From the NCBI GenBank assembly GCA_902826155.1, contig CADEDU010000003.1, positions 151,533 to 170,373 of the forward strand: a stretch of DNA of 18,841 bases, read 5' to 3'. Position 1 is the stretch's first letter, and the number at the start of each line of letters is the position of its first letter. Below, piece by piece: positions 1-9,422 of the stretch. Origin of the DNA: an uncultured beta proteobacterium (GTDB lineage Bacteria; Pseudomonadota; Gammaproteobacteria; Burkholderiales; SG8-39). The position numbers were made by a program, and so were the translations under genes. Below the pieces are notes generated by a model that saw nothing but the letters and a program-made list of their open reading frames with translations, did not search any database and had not been told where the DNA came from.

Positions 1-986
1 ATGTCGTTGAAGTTGACCTGCAGCGACGCGATCTCGTAGCCGCCGCTCTGCTCGATCGAGGCTTCGATCTGCCGCGCGATCGAATCGGGCGTACCCACCC
101 ACGCCGCGCTCTTGGCCACCTGGCTCTCGAATGTTTCCTTGTCGAGCGCGGCAATGAGCTTGTCGTAGCCGGGGTAATCCTTCGAGCGTGCGCCCTCGGT
201 CCAATCCGAGGCTGATCGCACCAGCGACTTGAGATAACGATTGAGCGGCTCGCGCGCCAGCTGCACCGCCTGGTTCGCATCCTCGTGGCACAGCATGTGG
301 AATGCGAGCATCACGCGACCGTTGCCCGGATGCCCCGCCGCGCGCCAGGCGTTGCGATACGTGCCGAGCAGCTCTTTCATGTGTCCGCCCGCCATCGGGA
401 TCGCCATGATCGCGTGGCCCATGCGGCCGGCCTTCTCGAAGCTCTCCGGTGTGTTGATGGCCGCCACCCAGAACGGCGGACGCGGCTGCTGCACCGGCCG
501 CGGCAACGAGCGCACATTCGCGAATCGGTGGAATTTGCCCTCGAACGACACATTGTCGTGCTCGAGCAATTGGCGCACGGCCTCCATGCCTTCGTCGAAG
601 CGCGCACGGCTTTCGTCCATGCTCACCCCGAAGCGCACGAACTCATGCGGCAGGAACGCGCGCGCGAATCCACACTCGAGCCGGCCACCCGACATCGCAT
701 CGAGCATGCCGATCTCGCCCGCCATTTTGAGCGGATGGTTGAACGCCGGCAGCACCGCACCGGTGATCAGGCGGGCCTTGCGTGCCCGTTGCGCGGCGGC
801 GGCGAGAAAGATGTGCGGATTGGGCGAATAGCCACCGTACGAAATGAAATAGTGCTCGACCGTGCGAACGTTGGTGTAGCCCAGCGCGTCGACGTGCTCG
901 CACAGACGCAGGCACTCGTCCCAATAGAGGTCTGCGGCCTTCTGCTCGGGGGTCACGTCGGGAAAGAACTGCAGACCGAACTCCAT
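1..986 (-). CDS. LLM-class (luciferase-like) flavin-dependent monooxygenase, C-terminus cut by window edge
   Basis: Reading the minus strand from the ATG at 986-984 gives 328 residues with no stop before the left edge. The start is MEFGLQFFPD, and AGGGAG lies about 8 bases upstream of the ATG. Features of the bacterial-luciferase TIM-barrel family are visible: the N-terminal GLQFFPD strand, a VEHYF stretch (residues 43-47) and the signature GGRLECGFARAFLPHEFVRF at about 100-119. A PFWVAAINTPES segment and a closing VGTPDSIARQI segment also fit the family. Such enzymes use reduced FMN from a partner reductase to oxygenate small organic substrates in the cytoplasm. Family members usually run 330-370 residues, so probably only a few to a few dozen codons are missing. 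It is transcribed divergently from the VOC/cupin pair, which suggests a shared catabolic function. The substrate cannot be told from sequence. Confidence 0.92.
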   Translation of the reverse strand, partial: MEFGLQFFPDVTPEQKAADLYWDECLRLCEHVDALGYTNVRTVEHYFISYGGYSPNPHIFLAAAAQRARKARLITGAVLPAFNHPLKMAGEIGMLDAMSGGRLECGFARAFLPHEFVRFGVSMDESRARFDEGMEAVRQLLEHDNVSFEGKFHRFANVRSLPRPVQQPRPPFWVAAINTPESFEKAGRMGHAIMAIPMAGGHMKELLGTYRNAWRAAGHPGNGRVMLAFHMLCHEDANQAVQLAREPLNRYLKSLVRSASDWTEGARSKDYPGYDKLIAALDKETFESQVAKSAAWVGTPDSIARQIEASIEQSGGYEIASLQVNFND

Positions 987-1183
987 GCTGGGCGCTCCCT
1001 GATCAGCGAAGGGTGGATCGCGATGGGAGGCCGCTCCGCGCCGGCGGTGTTTGATCCAGATCAAATTCGAGCGCATGCCGCTGCGCGACAGTGGTTGAAG
1101 CGCCACAACCGCAATAGGCGCAGCGCCACGTTGGGCACCGAAGTGGCACGAAACCCCAACCAGCAACCCGAGGAGACGCGCCC
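987..1183. promoter_or_regulatory. Divergent intergenic region with a candidate operator
   Basis: This 197-bp region separates the flavin monooxygenase (leftward) from the VOC/cupin genes (rightward), so it should hold promoters for both. The clearest symmetry is GGTTG (1093-1097) and CAACC (1106-1110) around an 8-base spacer. Its inner TTG-N8-CAA resembles the dyads bound by LysR-type regulators. A weaker pair, GCCAC/GTGGC, lies nearer the rightward start. I see no convincing -35/-10 pair, and no regulator gene is adjacent within the window. Operator function is inference. Confidence 0.35.
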
Positions 1184-1669
1184 ATGGCGATCCGCCACAT
1201 TCAGCACTTTCTCGTCGCGGCCGATGACATGGCGGTCACGCGCGACTGGTATGCCGATGTGCTCGGCCTGAAGGAAGGCCCGCATCCTGAGTTCGGCATC
1301 CCGGTGCACTGGATGTACGACGCCGGCGGCAACGATGTGATTCATATCGGGCCGAGTGCGGCCGATGCCAACGAGATCCAGAAGCAGTATCTCGGGCGCA
1401 CCTCGCAGAACGCCGGCGCCGGCACCGGGGCAGTGGATCACATCGCGTTTCGCGCCGATGGGCTGCGGCAAATGCTCACGCACCTGAAAAGCCGCAACGT
1501 CGCGTTCACGCAGCGCCGCGCCAACAACCAGGCGCTGTTCCAGTTGTTCCTGTACGACCCCAACGGCATCAAGATCGAACTGAATTTCGACGCCCACGAG
1601 GCCGAAGGCATCGAGCCCGAACTGATGGCGTCTGACCTGATCAAGCAGGCCGCCGCCGCGAACGCCTGA
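1184..1669 (+). CDS. VOC-family protein (glyoxalase / extradiol dioxygenase superfamily)
   Basis: The product is 161 residues. The ATG at 1184 is preceded by GAGGAGACGCGCCC, a good ribosome-binding site. The protein shows two beta-alpha-beta-beta-beta modules of the vicinal oxygen chelate fold: the first begins RHIQHFLVAADDMAVTRDWY and the second VDHIAFRADGLRQML. Residues positioned as metal ligands are His8, His54 (VIHIG), His86 (VDHIAFR) and Glu132 (IKIELNF). The family includes glyoxalase I, extradiol dioxygenases, isomerases and resistance proteins. Retention of the His/His/Glu pattern suggests an active metalloenzyme. The cupin dioxygenase gene follows after 20 bases, so the two are probably co-transcribed and act on related substrates. 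The exact reaction is not identifiable. Confidence 0.9.
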   Translation: MAIRHIQHFLVAADDMAVTRDWYADVLGLKEGPHPEFGIPVHWMYDAGGNDVIHIGPSAADANEIQKQYLGRTSQNAGAGTGAVDHIAFRADGLRQMLTHLKSRNVAFTQRRANNQALFQLFLYDPNGIKIELNFDAHEAEGIEPELMASDLIKQAAAANA

Positions 1670-1689
1670 ACCCACCAGGAGACCGTGCC

Positions 1690-2736
1690 ATGAACGCCCC
1701 GCTCGGCCGCATTGAAGATCTGCCGCCCGAATACGTCGCCGCCGTGGCGGCGCAGAACGCGAAGCCGCTGTGGCCGAGCATGCGCACGATTCTGCCTTAC
1801 GACCGGCCGATCCATCGCACGGTGCCGCACAAGTGGTCGTATCGCGCGTTGCGGCCGTTGCTGCTGCGCGCAGGCGAACTCACACCGATCGAGCGCGCCG
1901 AGCGGCGCGTGCTGATGCTCGCCAACCCCGGACTGGAAGGCGAGCCGTTCGCCACCGCGAGCATCTTTTTCGGGCTGCAGCTGATCCTGCCCAATGAGGT
2001 GGCGCCGAATCACCGCCACAGCCCGAGCGCGGTGCGCATGATTCTCGAAGGCGACGGCGGCTTCACCACGGTCGAAGGCGAGCGCTGTCCGATGGCGCGC
2101 GGCGACGTCCTCCTCACGCCTGCATTGTTGTGGCACGAACACGAGCATCGCGGCAGCGGCCCGATGGTGTGGCTCGATGCGCTCGACGCGCCGCTAGTGG
2201 TGAAGATGGAGGCGGCGTATGCGATCGAAGGGCCGCCGCAACGCCCCGCCGACAAGCCCGACTCCTCGCAGACGCGCTATCGCCGCGCCGGCCTGCTGCC
2301 TTACGCGAAGCTCGAGCGCATCGCGCGGCGTTATCCGCAGTTCCGCTATCCGTGGGCCGAGGTGCGCACCGCGCTGGGCGAGCTCGCGCGCGACACCGCA
2401 CGCGATGAAGCCGTGCAACTCGCCTACGTCAATCCGGAGACCGGCGAAGAGTGCATGCCGGTGCTGGGCTTCTCGGCGATCATGCTGCGCCCGGGCGAAA
2501 CGCTCACCCTGCCGCGCCGCTCCGCATCGTGCGGCTATCTCGTGCTCGAAGGCGCGGGCGAATCGGAGATCGACGGCACGTCGCTGCAATGGGAAGAGAA
2601 CGACGTACTCGCAGCGCCGACGCACGCGACCATCCGCCATCGCAACGCGTCGGGCAAACAACCGGCGTTCCTGCTGCAGATCGACGACGCGCCGATGCAG
2701 CGACGGCTGGGTTACTACGAGGTATTCGGGCACTAA
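1690..2736 (+). CDS. Bicupin dioxygenase, gentisate 1,2-dioxygenase-like
   Basis: The product is 348 residues, the usual size for gentisate/salicylate-type dioxygenases. The ATG at 1690 follows an AGGAGACC ribosome-binding site. The N-terminal cupin carries NHRHSPSAVRMILEG (about 107-121) and LLWHEHEH (about 146-153). His108, His110 and His149 occupy the spacing of the Fe(II) ligands of gentisate dioxygenases. The C-terminal cupin (about 255-335) has PRRSASCGYLVLEG where metal-binding histidines would lie, so it is probably non-catalytic, as in several relatives. Known family members cleave the ring of gentisate, salicylate or hydroxynaphthoate with O2. It sits 20 bases after the VOC gene. 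The next enzyme of a gentisate pathway, a zeta-GST maleylpyruvate isomerase, may be the gene at 8709. The substrate assignment is inference. Confidence 0.85.
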   Translation: MNAPLGRIEDLPPEYVAAVAAQNAKPLWPSMRTILPYDRPIHRTVPHKWSYRALRPLLLRAGELTPIERAERRVLMLANPGLEGEPFATASIFFGLQLILPNEVAPNHRHSPSAVRMILEGDGGFTTVEGERCPMARGDVLLTPALLWHEHEHRGSGPMVWLDALDAPLVVKMEAAYAIEGPPQRPADKPDSSQTRYRRAGLLPYAKLERIARRYPQFRYPWAEVRTALGELARDTARDEAVQLAYVNPETGEECMPVLGFSAIMLRPGETLTLPRRSASCGYLVLEGAGESEIDGTSLQWEENDVLAAPTHATIRHRNASGKQPAFLLQIDDAPMQRRLGYYEVFGH

Positions 2737-2996
2737 GGCCACGACCTGCAGTGAAGTAGTGCTGCGCCCTAACGCGGCGCGCCGTAACCGCAATCGTCCT
2801 CCACCTGACGGCGATCCGTCGCGATCGTCGCGTTCCATCACGTTCCAAGGCATTGATCCACCGGCCGATGACGAATTCGCCCGCGCCGTCGCTCACGTGC
2901 GCGCAGTGTCGGGCCGATAACAGTTCCGATGGGTAGGCAACGCGGGCGCGGTCGGGGCGCGCCGGGTTGCCGCCCAGCGCCGGCGGAGGGAACGAA
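2737..2996. other. Intergenic stretch without a convincing gene; two small hairpins
   Basis: No reading frame here has a plausible start, ribosome site and protein-like composition. Two short adjacent inverted repeats lie about 70 bp after the cupin stop: GACGG-CGAT-CCGTC (2807-2820) and CGCGA-TCG-TCGCG (2820-2832). A 7-base direct repeat CGTTCCA follows, at 2831 and 2841. The hairpins could contribute to ending the cupin transcript, but no T-run follows them. The promoter of the rhodanese gene should lie in the right half, although I see no AT-rich -10 box. Confidence 0.3.
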
Positions 2997-3449
2997 GTGC
3001 GAACGATGTGGAATTTTTCTCGTGGCCTGGGGGTTGTCGTGGGCATGGTGATCGCCACCGCGGCGATGGCCCAGCACACGCCCGAATCGCTTGCGGGCGC
3101 AAAAGTCGTCACGGCACACCAGGTGCAGACCATGGCGGGTACCGGCGCGCTAATCGTCGACACGCGCACCAAGGCCGAGTTCGCCGAAGCGCACATCAAA
3201 GGCGCAAGCAATATTCCCTACGTCGAAAAGAGCGCCAAGCGCGCCGATTTCGATGCAGCCCAGGATCGGTTCGATCTGTCCAAGCTGCCCGGCGACAAGA
3301 ACGCGGCGGTGATCTTCTACTGCAATGCCGGTGAGTGCTGGAAGAGCTACAAGGCCTCGAAGCTCGCGGTGAGCGCCGGGTTCCGCAACGTGCACTGGTT
3401 CCGCGGCGGGATCCCCGAGTGGAAGGCCAATGCGTTGCCGGTGGAATAG
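2997..3449 (+). CDS. Secreted rhodanese-domain protein
   Basis: I place the start at GTG 2997 because GGAGGG at 2985-2990 lies 6 bases upstream; the ATG at 3006 would sit 15 bases from it. The product is 150 residues. The N-terminus is a typical signal peptide: MRTMWNFSRG, a hydrophobic stretch LGVVVGMVIATA, and an AMA cleavage site before QHTPES. The rest is one rhodanese domain: IVDTRTKAEFAEAHIKGASN, then the active-site loop FYCNAGECWKS with Cys109, and a final HWFRGGIPEWKANALP. The loop has the six-residue length of sulfurtransferases, but position six is Cys114 followed by Trp115, rather than the frequent Arg. The protein is probably periplasmic and may handle sulfane sulfur or a thiol redox partner. 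The histidine kinase gene follows 69 bp later. Confidence 0.88.
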   Translation: MRTMWNFSRGLGVVVGMVIATAAMAQHTPESLAGAKVVTAHQVQTMAGTGALIVDTRTKAEFAEAHIKGASNIPYVEKSAKRADFDAAQDRFDLSKLPGDKNAAVIFYCNAGECWKSYKASKLAVSAGFRNVHWFRGGIPEWKANALPVE

Positions 3450-3518
3450 CGGCCGCGCGCGCAACGCCTTGCGGCTCACCCTCCACGATCACGCCATCCT
3501 CGCGAGCCGATACTCACC

Positions 3519-6335
<2,817 letters not shown>

Positions 6336-6355
6336 GCGCGATTTTTTCTACGGCG

Positions 6356-7471
6356 TCAGCGCGCCATCAGATCGTCCGCGCTGATCGGCAGCTTTACCGG
6401 CCGCTTCAGTCGCGCCGACAGATCGATCGCCTTGGTGAGCATCAGGCGGTTGTGCGCCTCGGCCGCCGTGGCGTGCTGCGTGGCCACCGCCATCGAGATG
6501 CGCGTCAACCACGAGTTGGTTTCCTCGCGCATCGGGCCGTGCAACTCGCCGAAGGCCATGTCGCCTGGCGGATAGCTGCCCATGAAATCCACGAGGCGCG
6601 ATTTGTCCGGTGCGTAGCCTTCGGCCTGCGGCGCACTCACCGCGAGCACGATGTCGCGATGCGTGTCATCGATCGTGAGCACACCTTCGGTGCCGACGAT
6701 GCCGACTTCCAGGCTGTACACCGCTCCAGGCCACACCACCGGCAGCGCCCAGGAAATCAGGCCGTTGTAGATGGAACCGTCCTCGAAGGTGAACATCGCC
6801 GAGGTGCCGTCGATGCCCTTCCAACTGGCCCCGAGCGTCTTGTCGACCGAGCGTGCGTACACCTCGGCCGGCTTCTTCGCCTCCATCATCCACATCACGA
6901 CATCGAGCGCGTGCGTGCCCGAGATCACCATCGGCGAGATCTCGGCCGGATTCTTGGTGCGCTTGTAGTTGTCGATCGCCACCAGCCGGTTCATGAAAGC
7001 GCGTGAGGTCACCATCGTCACATCGCCGAGCGCGTTGGTGCGCACCTTCTCCTTCGCGGCGATCCAGCGGCGGCGAAAGCGCTGCGTGTAGCCGACGACC
7101 GCATCGACGTTCGCCTTCTGGATGGCGGCCAGCACGCGCGCCGAATCGGCCAGATCGGTGGCCAGCGGCTTCTCGATCATCAGCGCATGACCGCGTTCCA
7201 CCGAAGCGAGGATCGGTTCGACGTGCAGATGCTCGTCGGTGGACACGACCACGGCGTTGACTTCCGGGCGATTCACCAGCTCGCGAAAATCGCTGGTGAC
7301 GAAGTCGGCCTTGATCTTGTCGGCCACCAGCTTCGCGCGTTCGGGGTTGGTCTCGGCGATGCCGATCCAGTCGACCTGCGGAAAGCGCGTGGCGACGTCT
7401 CCCCTGAACAGCCCGACTCTGCCGGCGCCGATGATCGCCAGACCGATGCGCTTCGGTGTCTTGCGTGGCAT
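6356..7471 (-). CDS. Gfo/Idh/MocA-family NAD(P)-dependent oxidoreductase (second gene of pair)
   Basis: The product is 371 residues. The ATG at 7471 is preceded by GAAGGACG on the minus strand. The N-terminal Rossmann fold shows IGLAIIGAGRVG (9-20, nucleotide-binding GxGxxG). The family Glu-Lys-Pro is at 100-102 (MIEKPLATD), followed by GYTQRF (127-132). A GTHALDVVMW segment (185-194) supplies a probable catalytic His187. Family members oxidise or reduce sugars, inositols and other cyclic polyols in the cytoplasm, including 1,2-dihydrodiol-type substrates. The gene starts 12 bp after the end of the other Gfo/Idh/MocA gene, so the two form an operon. Shared segments such as GTEG and DD.HRD point to duplication from a common ancestor. 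The kinase gene ends convergently 20 bp away. The substrate is unknown. Confidence 0.93.
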   Translation of the reverse strand: MPRKTPKRIGLAIIGAGRVGLFRGDVATRFPQVDWIGIAETNPERAKLVADKIKADFVTSDFRELVNRPEVNAVVVSTDEHLHVEPILASVERGHALMIEKPLATDLADSARVLAAIQKANVDAVVGYTQRFRRRWIAAKEKVRTNALGDVTMVTSRAFMNRLVAIDNYKRTKNPAEISPMVISGTHALDVVMWMMEAKKPAEVYARSVDKTLGASWKGIDGTSAMFTFEDGSIYNGLISWALPVVWPGAVYSLEVGIVGTEGVLTIDDTHRDIVLAVSAPQAEGYAPDKSRLVDFMGSYPPGDMAFGELHGPMREETNSWLTRISMAVATQHATAAEAHNRLMLTKAIDLSARLKRPVKLPISADDLMAR

Positions 7472-7483
7472 GGACGTCCTTCG

Positions 7484-8551
7484 CTATCCGGCCGCAACCG
7501 ACAGATTGCGCGCGCGCGGCAACGGCAGATCCACCGGCGCGTTGCGCTCGGCCGACAGATCGGCGGCGATGTACACCTCCATCACCATGCGCGCATGTTC
7601 GGGGGTGACTAGCACCGGCCGGTCGCACGCCACCGCCTCCAGGAAGTGGATCGTCTCGGGCTCCATCGCACCCGCGTAGGTGTGATCGACGCGCTCGCCG
7701 GGCATGGTCGACATCGGCAGGCGCATGCCGTCTTTCATCGTGTTGAGCACGACGTCGCGATGGCTGTCGTCGACCATCAGCGCGCCTTCGGTGCCGATCA
7801 TCTCGATCCAGGTGGTGGAGAAGTTCGGATAGCCCGGCGGCAGGCTCCAGCCACCACCCACCACCAGCGTGAGGCCGCTGTCCATGGTCACGATCGTCCA
7901 CTGCTGATCGGGCACATCGGCCCCGCTCGCTTCTCGCATCGCGCCGTAGTTGTTCTGCGAGTACACGCGTACCGGCTTGGCCGGCTCCAGACACCACAAC
8001 ACGAAATCGAGATCGTGCGTGGATTCCATCGCCGCCGGCGAGAGCTTGGTGCGTCCGGTGATCTTCTTGCCCAGGCTGCGCGAGATGTGCCGCGATACCA
8101 GTGCGGTCACCGGCTTGCCGATCGTGCCGTCCTTGATCGACTTGCGCACGTAGGCGTACTTCGAGTTGAAGCGCTGCGAATAGCCGATGGTGAACTTGAG
8201 GTTGTTCTTGCGCGCCAGCGCGATCAGCTCGTCGGCTTCGTCGAGCGTGACGGCGATCGGCTTCTCCAGGAACACGTGCTTGCCGGCCAGCAGCGCGTCT
8301 TTGGCCATCGCGTAGTGGGTGGTCTCAGGCGTGGCCGAGACGATGATCGCGTCGACGTCGGCGAGCTTGAGCAGATCGCGATAGTCGGCGGTGGCGGTCT
8401 TGGCACTGGTGACCTTGGCCATCTCGGCCAGCCGTTCGGGGCGGGTCTCGGCGATATGGATGTCCCGGACCAACGGATTCTTCGCGCAGGTCTCGGCGCG
8501 GATACCGCCGCACCAGCCGGTGCCGATGATGCCGACATTGATCTGCTTCAA
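7484..8551 (-). CDS. Gfo/Idh/MocA-family oxidoreductase, TTG start (first gene of pair)
   Basis: I choose TTG at 8551-8549 as the start because ACGAGGAGACAGCC lies directly upstream, with AGGAG six bases away, and because the protein then opens KQINVGIIGTGWCGG, where this family begins. An ATG-initiated reading from 8635 would add about 28 Arg-rich residues with no family character. The result is 355 residues. Visible motifs are the GTGWCG nucleotide loop (10-15), FLEKPIAV with Glu96-Lys97-Pro98, GYSQRF (123-128) and STHDLDFVLW (177-186) with probable catalytic His179. A GTEGALMVDDSHRD segment closely matches the neighbour at 6356-7471. The two genes form an operon divergent from the isomerase at 8709. 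The reaction is probably NAD(P)-linked oxidation of a sugar or cyclic polyol; the substrate is not identifiable. Confidence 0.92.
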   Translation of the reverse strand: MKQINVGIIGTGWCGGIRAETCAKNPLVRDIHIAETRPERLAEMAKVTSAKTATADYRDLLKLADVDAIIVSATPETTHYAMAKDALLAGKHVFLEKPIAVTLDEADELIALARKNNLKFTIGYSQRFNSKYAYVRKSIKDGTIGKPVTALVSRHISRSLGKKITGRTKLSPAAMESTHDLDFVLWCLEPAKPVRVYSQNNYGAMREASGADVPDQQWTIVTMDSGLTLVVGGGWSLPPGYPNFSTTWIEMIGTEGALMVDDSHRDVVLNTMKDGMRLPMSTMPGERVDHTYAGAMEPETIHFLEAVACDRPVLVTPEHARMVMEVYIAADLSAERNAPVDLPLPRARNLSVAAG

Positions 8552-8571
8552 GGCTGTCTCCTCGTGGTGGG

Positions 8572-8589
8572 TTGCGCGCAAATTATAAT
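8572..8589. promoter_or_regulatory. Candidate promoter with TATAAT on both strands and an adjacent palindrome
   Basis: TATAAT reads on the plus strand at 8584-8589 and on the minus strand at 8587-8582, in an otherwise G+C-rich region. On the minus strand it lies about 31 bases before the TTG start of the Gfo/Idh/MocA operon, a good distance for a -10 box with a short leader. On the plus strand it would give a leader of about 110 bases for the isomerase gene. A perfect 10-bp palindrome TTGCGCGCAA (8572-8581) abuts it and would overlap the leftward transcription start, a natural repressor position. I see no good -35 element for either direction, so an activator may be needed. Promoter use is inference. 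Confidence 0.45.
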
Positions 8590-8610
8590 CGCCGCGCCTT
8601 GCCAGCCGGC

Positions 8611-8675
8611 GATGCCGCACCACTGGACGCGGCATCCGAGCGGTGGCATCGGAGGTCCCACACAGCGCGCTCCGA
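8611..8675 (+). promoter_or_regulatory. Two stem-loops in the possible leader of the isomerase gene
   Basis: Two perfect inverted repeats lie between the divergent promoter region and the isomerase ATG. GATGCCGC (8611-8618) pairs with GCGGCATC (8629-8636) around a 10-base loop. TCGGAG (8649-8654) pairs with CTCCGA (8670-8675) around a 15-base loop. AGGTC/GACCT offers an alternative pairing to the second stem. Either could be a protein-binding dyad in DNA or a structure in the RNA leader. I do not recognise a known riboswitch class. Confidence 0.35.
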
Positions 8676-8708
8676 CCTGGGGTCGCTTGTCACAAACGAG
8701 GAGACAAC

Positions 8709-9365
8709 ATGAAGCTGTACGGATTCTGGCGCTCACTCGCCGCCTTTCGCGTGCGCATCGCCCTCAACCTGAAGGGCATCGCCTACGACGAGGTGTCGAT
8801 CAATCTGTTGACCGGCGCCCAGCACGCCGACGCGTACAAGCGCGTCAATCCGCAAAGCGTCGTGCCCGCGCTGATCGACGGTGACGGCCCGACGCTGTTC
8901 CAGTCGCTCGCGATTCTCGAATATCTCGACGAGAAATCCCCGCAGCCCGCGCTGCTGCCCAGTGACATCCGCGATCGCGCGCGGGTACGCGGCCTGGCGC
9001 AGATCGTCGCCTGCGACGCGCATCCGCTGGTGGTGCCGCGCATCCGCAACTATCTGGAGAAGGACCTCGCGCTGGATGAACCGACCCGCAACAAATGGAT
9101 CCAGCACTGGGTGTACGAGGCCGTGAAGGCGATCGAGGTCAACCTCGCGCACGATGCGCGTACCGCTACGTACTGTCACGGCGAGCAGATCACCATCGCC
9201 GACATCTGCTTGGCCACGCACGTGATCGGCGGCAAGCTGTTCAACTGCGACTTCACCCCCTACCCGATCGCCAGCCGCATCACCGACGCCTGCATGAAGC
9301 ACGATGCGTTCGCGCGCGCCCACCCGTTGAAGCAGGAAGGCGCGCCGGCCAGCCCGGGCCGTTGA
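8709..9365 (+). CDS. maiA: Zeta-class glutathione S-transferase: maleylacetoacetate / maleylpyruvate isomerase
   Basis: The product is 218 residues, the normal length. The ATG at 8709 is preceded by GAGGAGACAAC; an earlier in-frame ATG at 8643 would add 22 residues that do not belong to the family. The protein starts MKLYGFWRSLAAFRVRIALN, matching the zeta-GST N-terminus, and continues with NPQSVVPALID, FQSLAILEYLDE, ACDAHPLVVPRI and ITIADICLATHV. These cytoplasmic enzymes use glutathione for cis-trans isomerisation of maleylacetoacetate (tyrosine breakdown) or maleylpyruvate (gentisate breakdown). In the usual Ser-Ser-Cys or Ser-Ser-Ala active-site motif, the first Ser (Ser9) is kept but the second is Leu10. 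The gentisate-dioxygenase-like gene at 1690 favours the maleylpyruvate role, but no fumarylpyruvate or fumarylacetoacetate hydrolase is in the window. MscS follows after 57 bp. Confidence 0.85.
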   Translation: MKLYGFWRSLAAFRVRIALNLKGIAYDEVSINLLTGAQHADAYKRVNPQSVVPALIDGDGPTLFQSLAILEYLDEKSPQPALLPSDIRDRARVRGLAQIVACDAHPLVVPRIRNYLEKDLALDEPTRNKWIQHWVYEAVKAIEVNLAHDARTATYCHGEQITIADICLATHVIGGKLFNCDFTPYPIASRITDACMKHDAFARAHPLKQEGAPASPGR

Positions 9366-9422
9366 CCTGCACCGCGCGATCGCACCCGTCTGACACCAAC
9401 ATCAACAAAGGAGAGAACAGAC

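Noticed and set aside
285..1271. A 328-codon plus-strand open frame across the flavin monooxygenase and the divergent promoter.
   Set aside because: It overlaps a clear minus-strand luciferase-family gene, runs into the VOC gene in another frame, and has an Arg/His-rich composition without family features.
6336..6355. Rho-independent terminator at a T-rich run just after the kinase stop.
   Set aside because: A run of six T is present on the plus strand, but I could not find a convincing hairpin directly before it.
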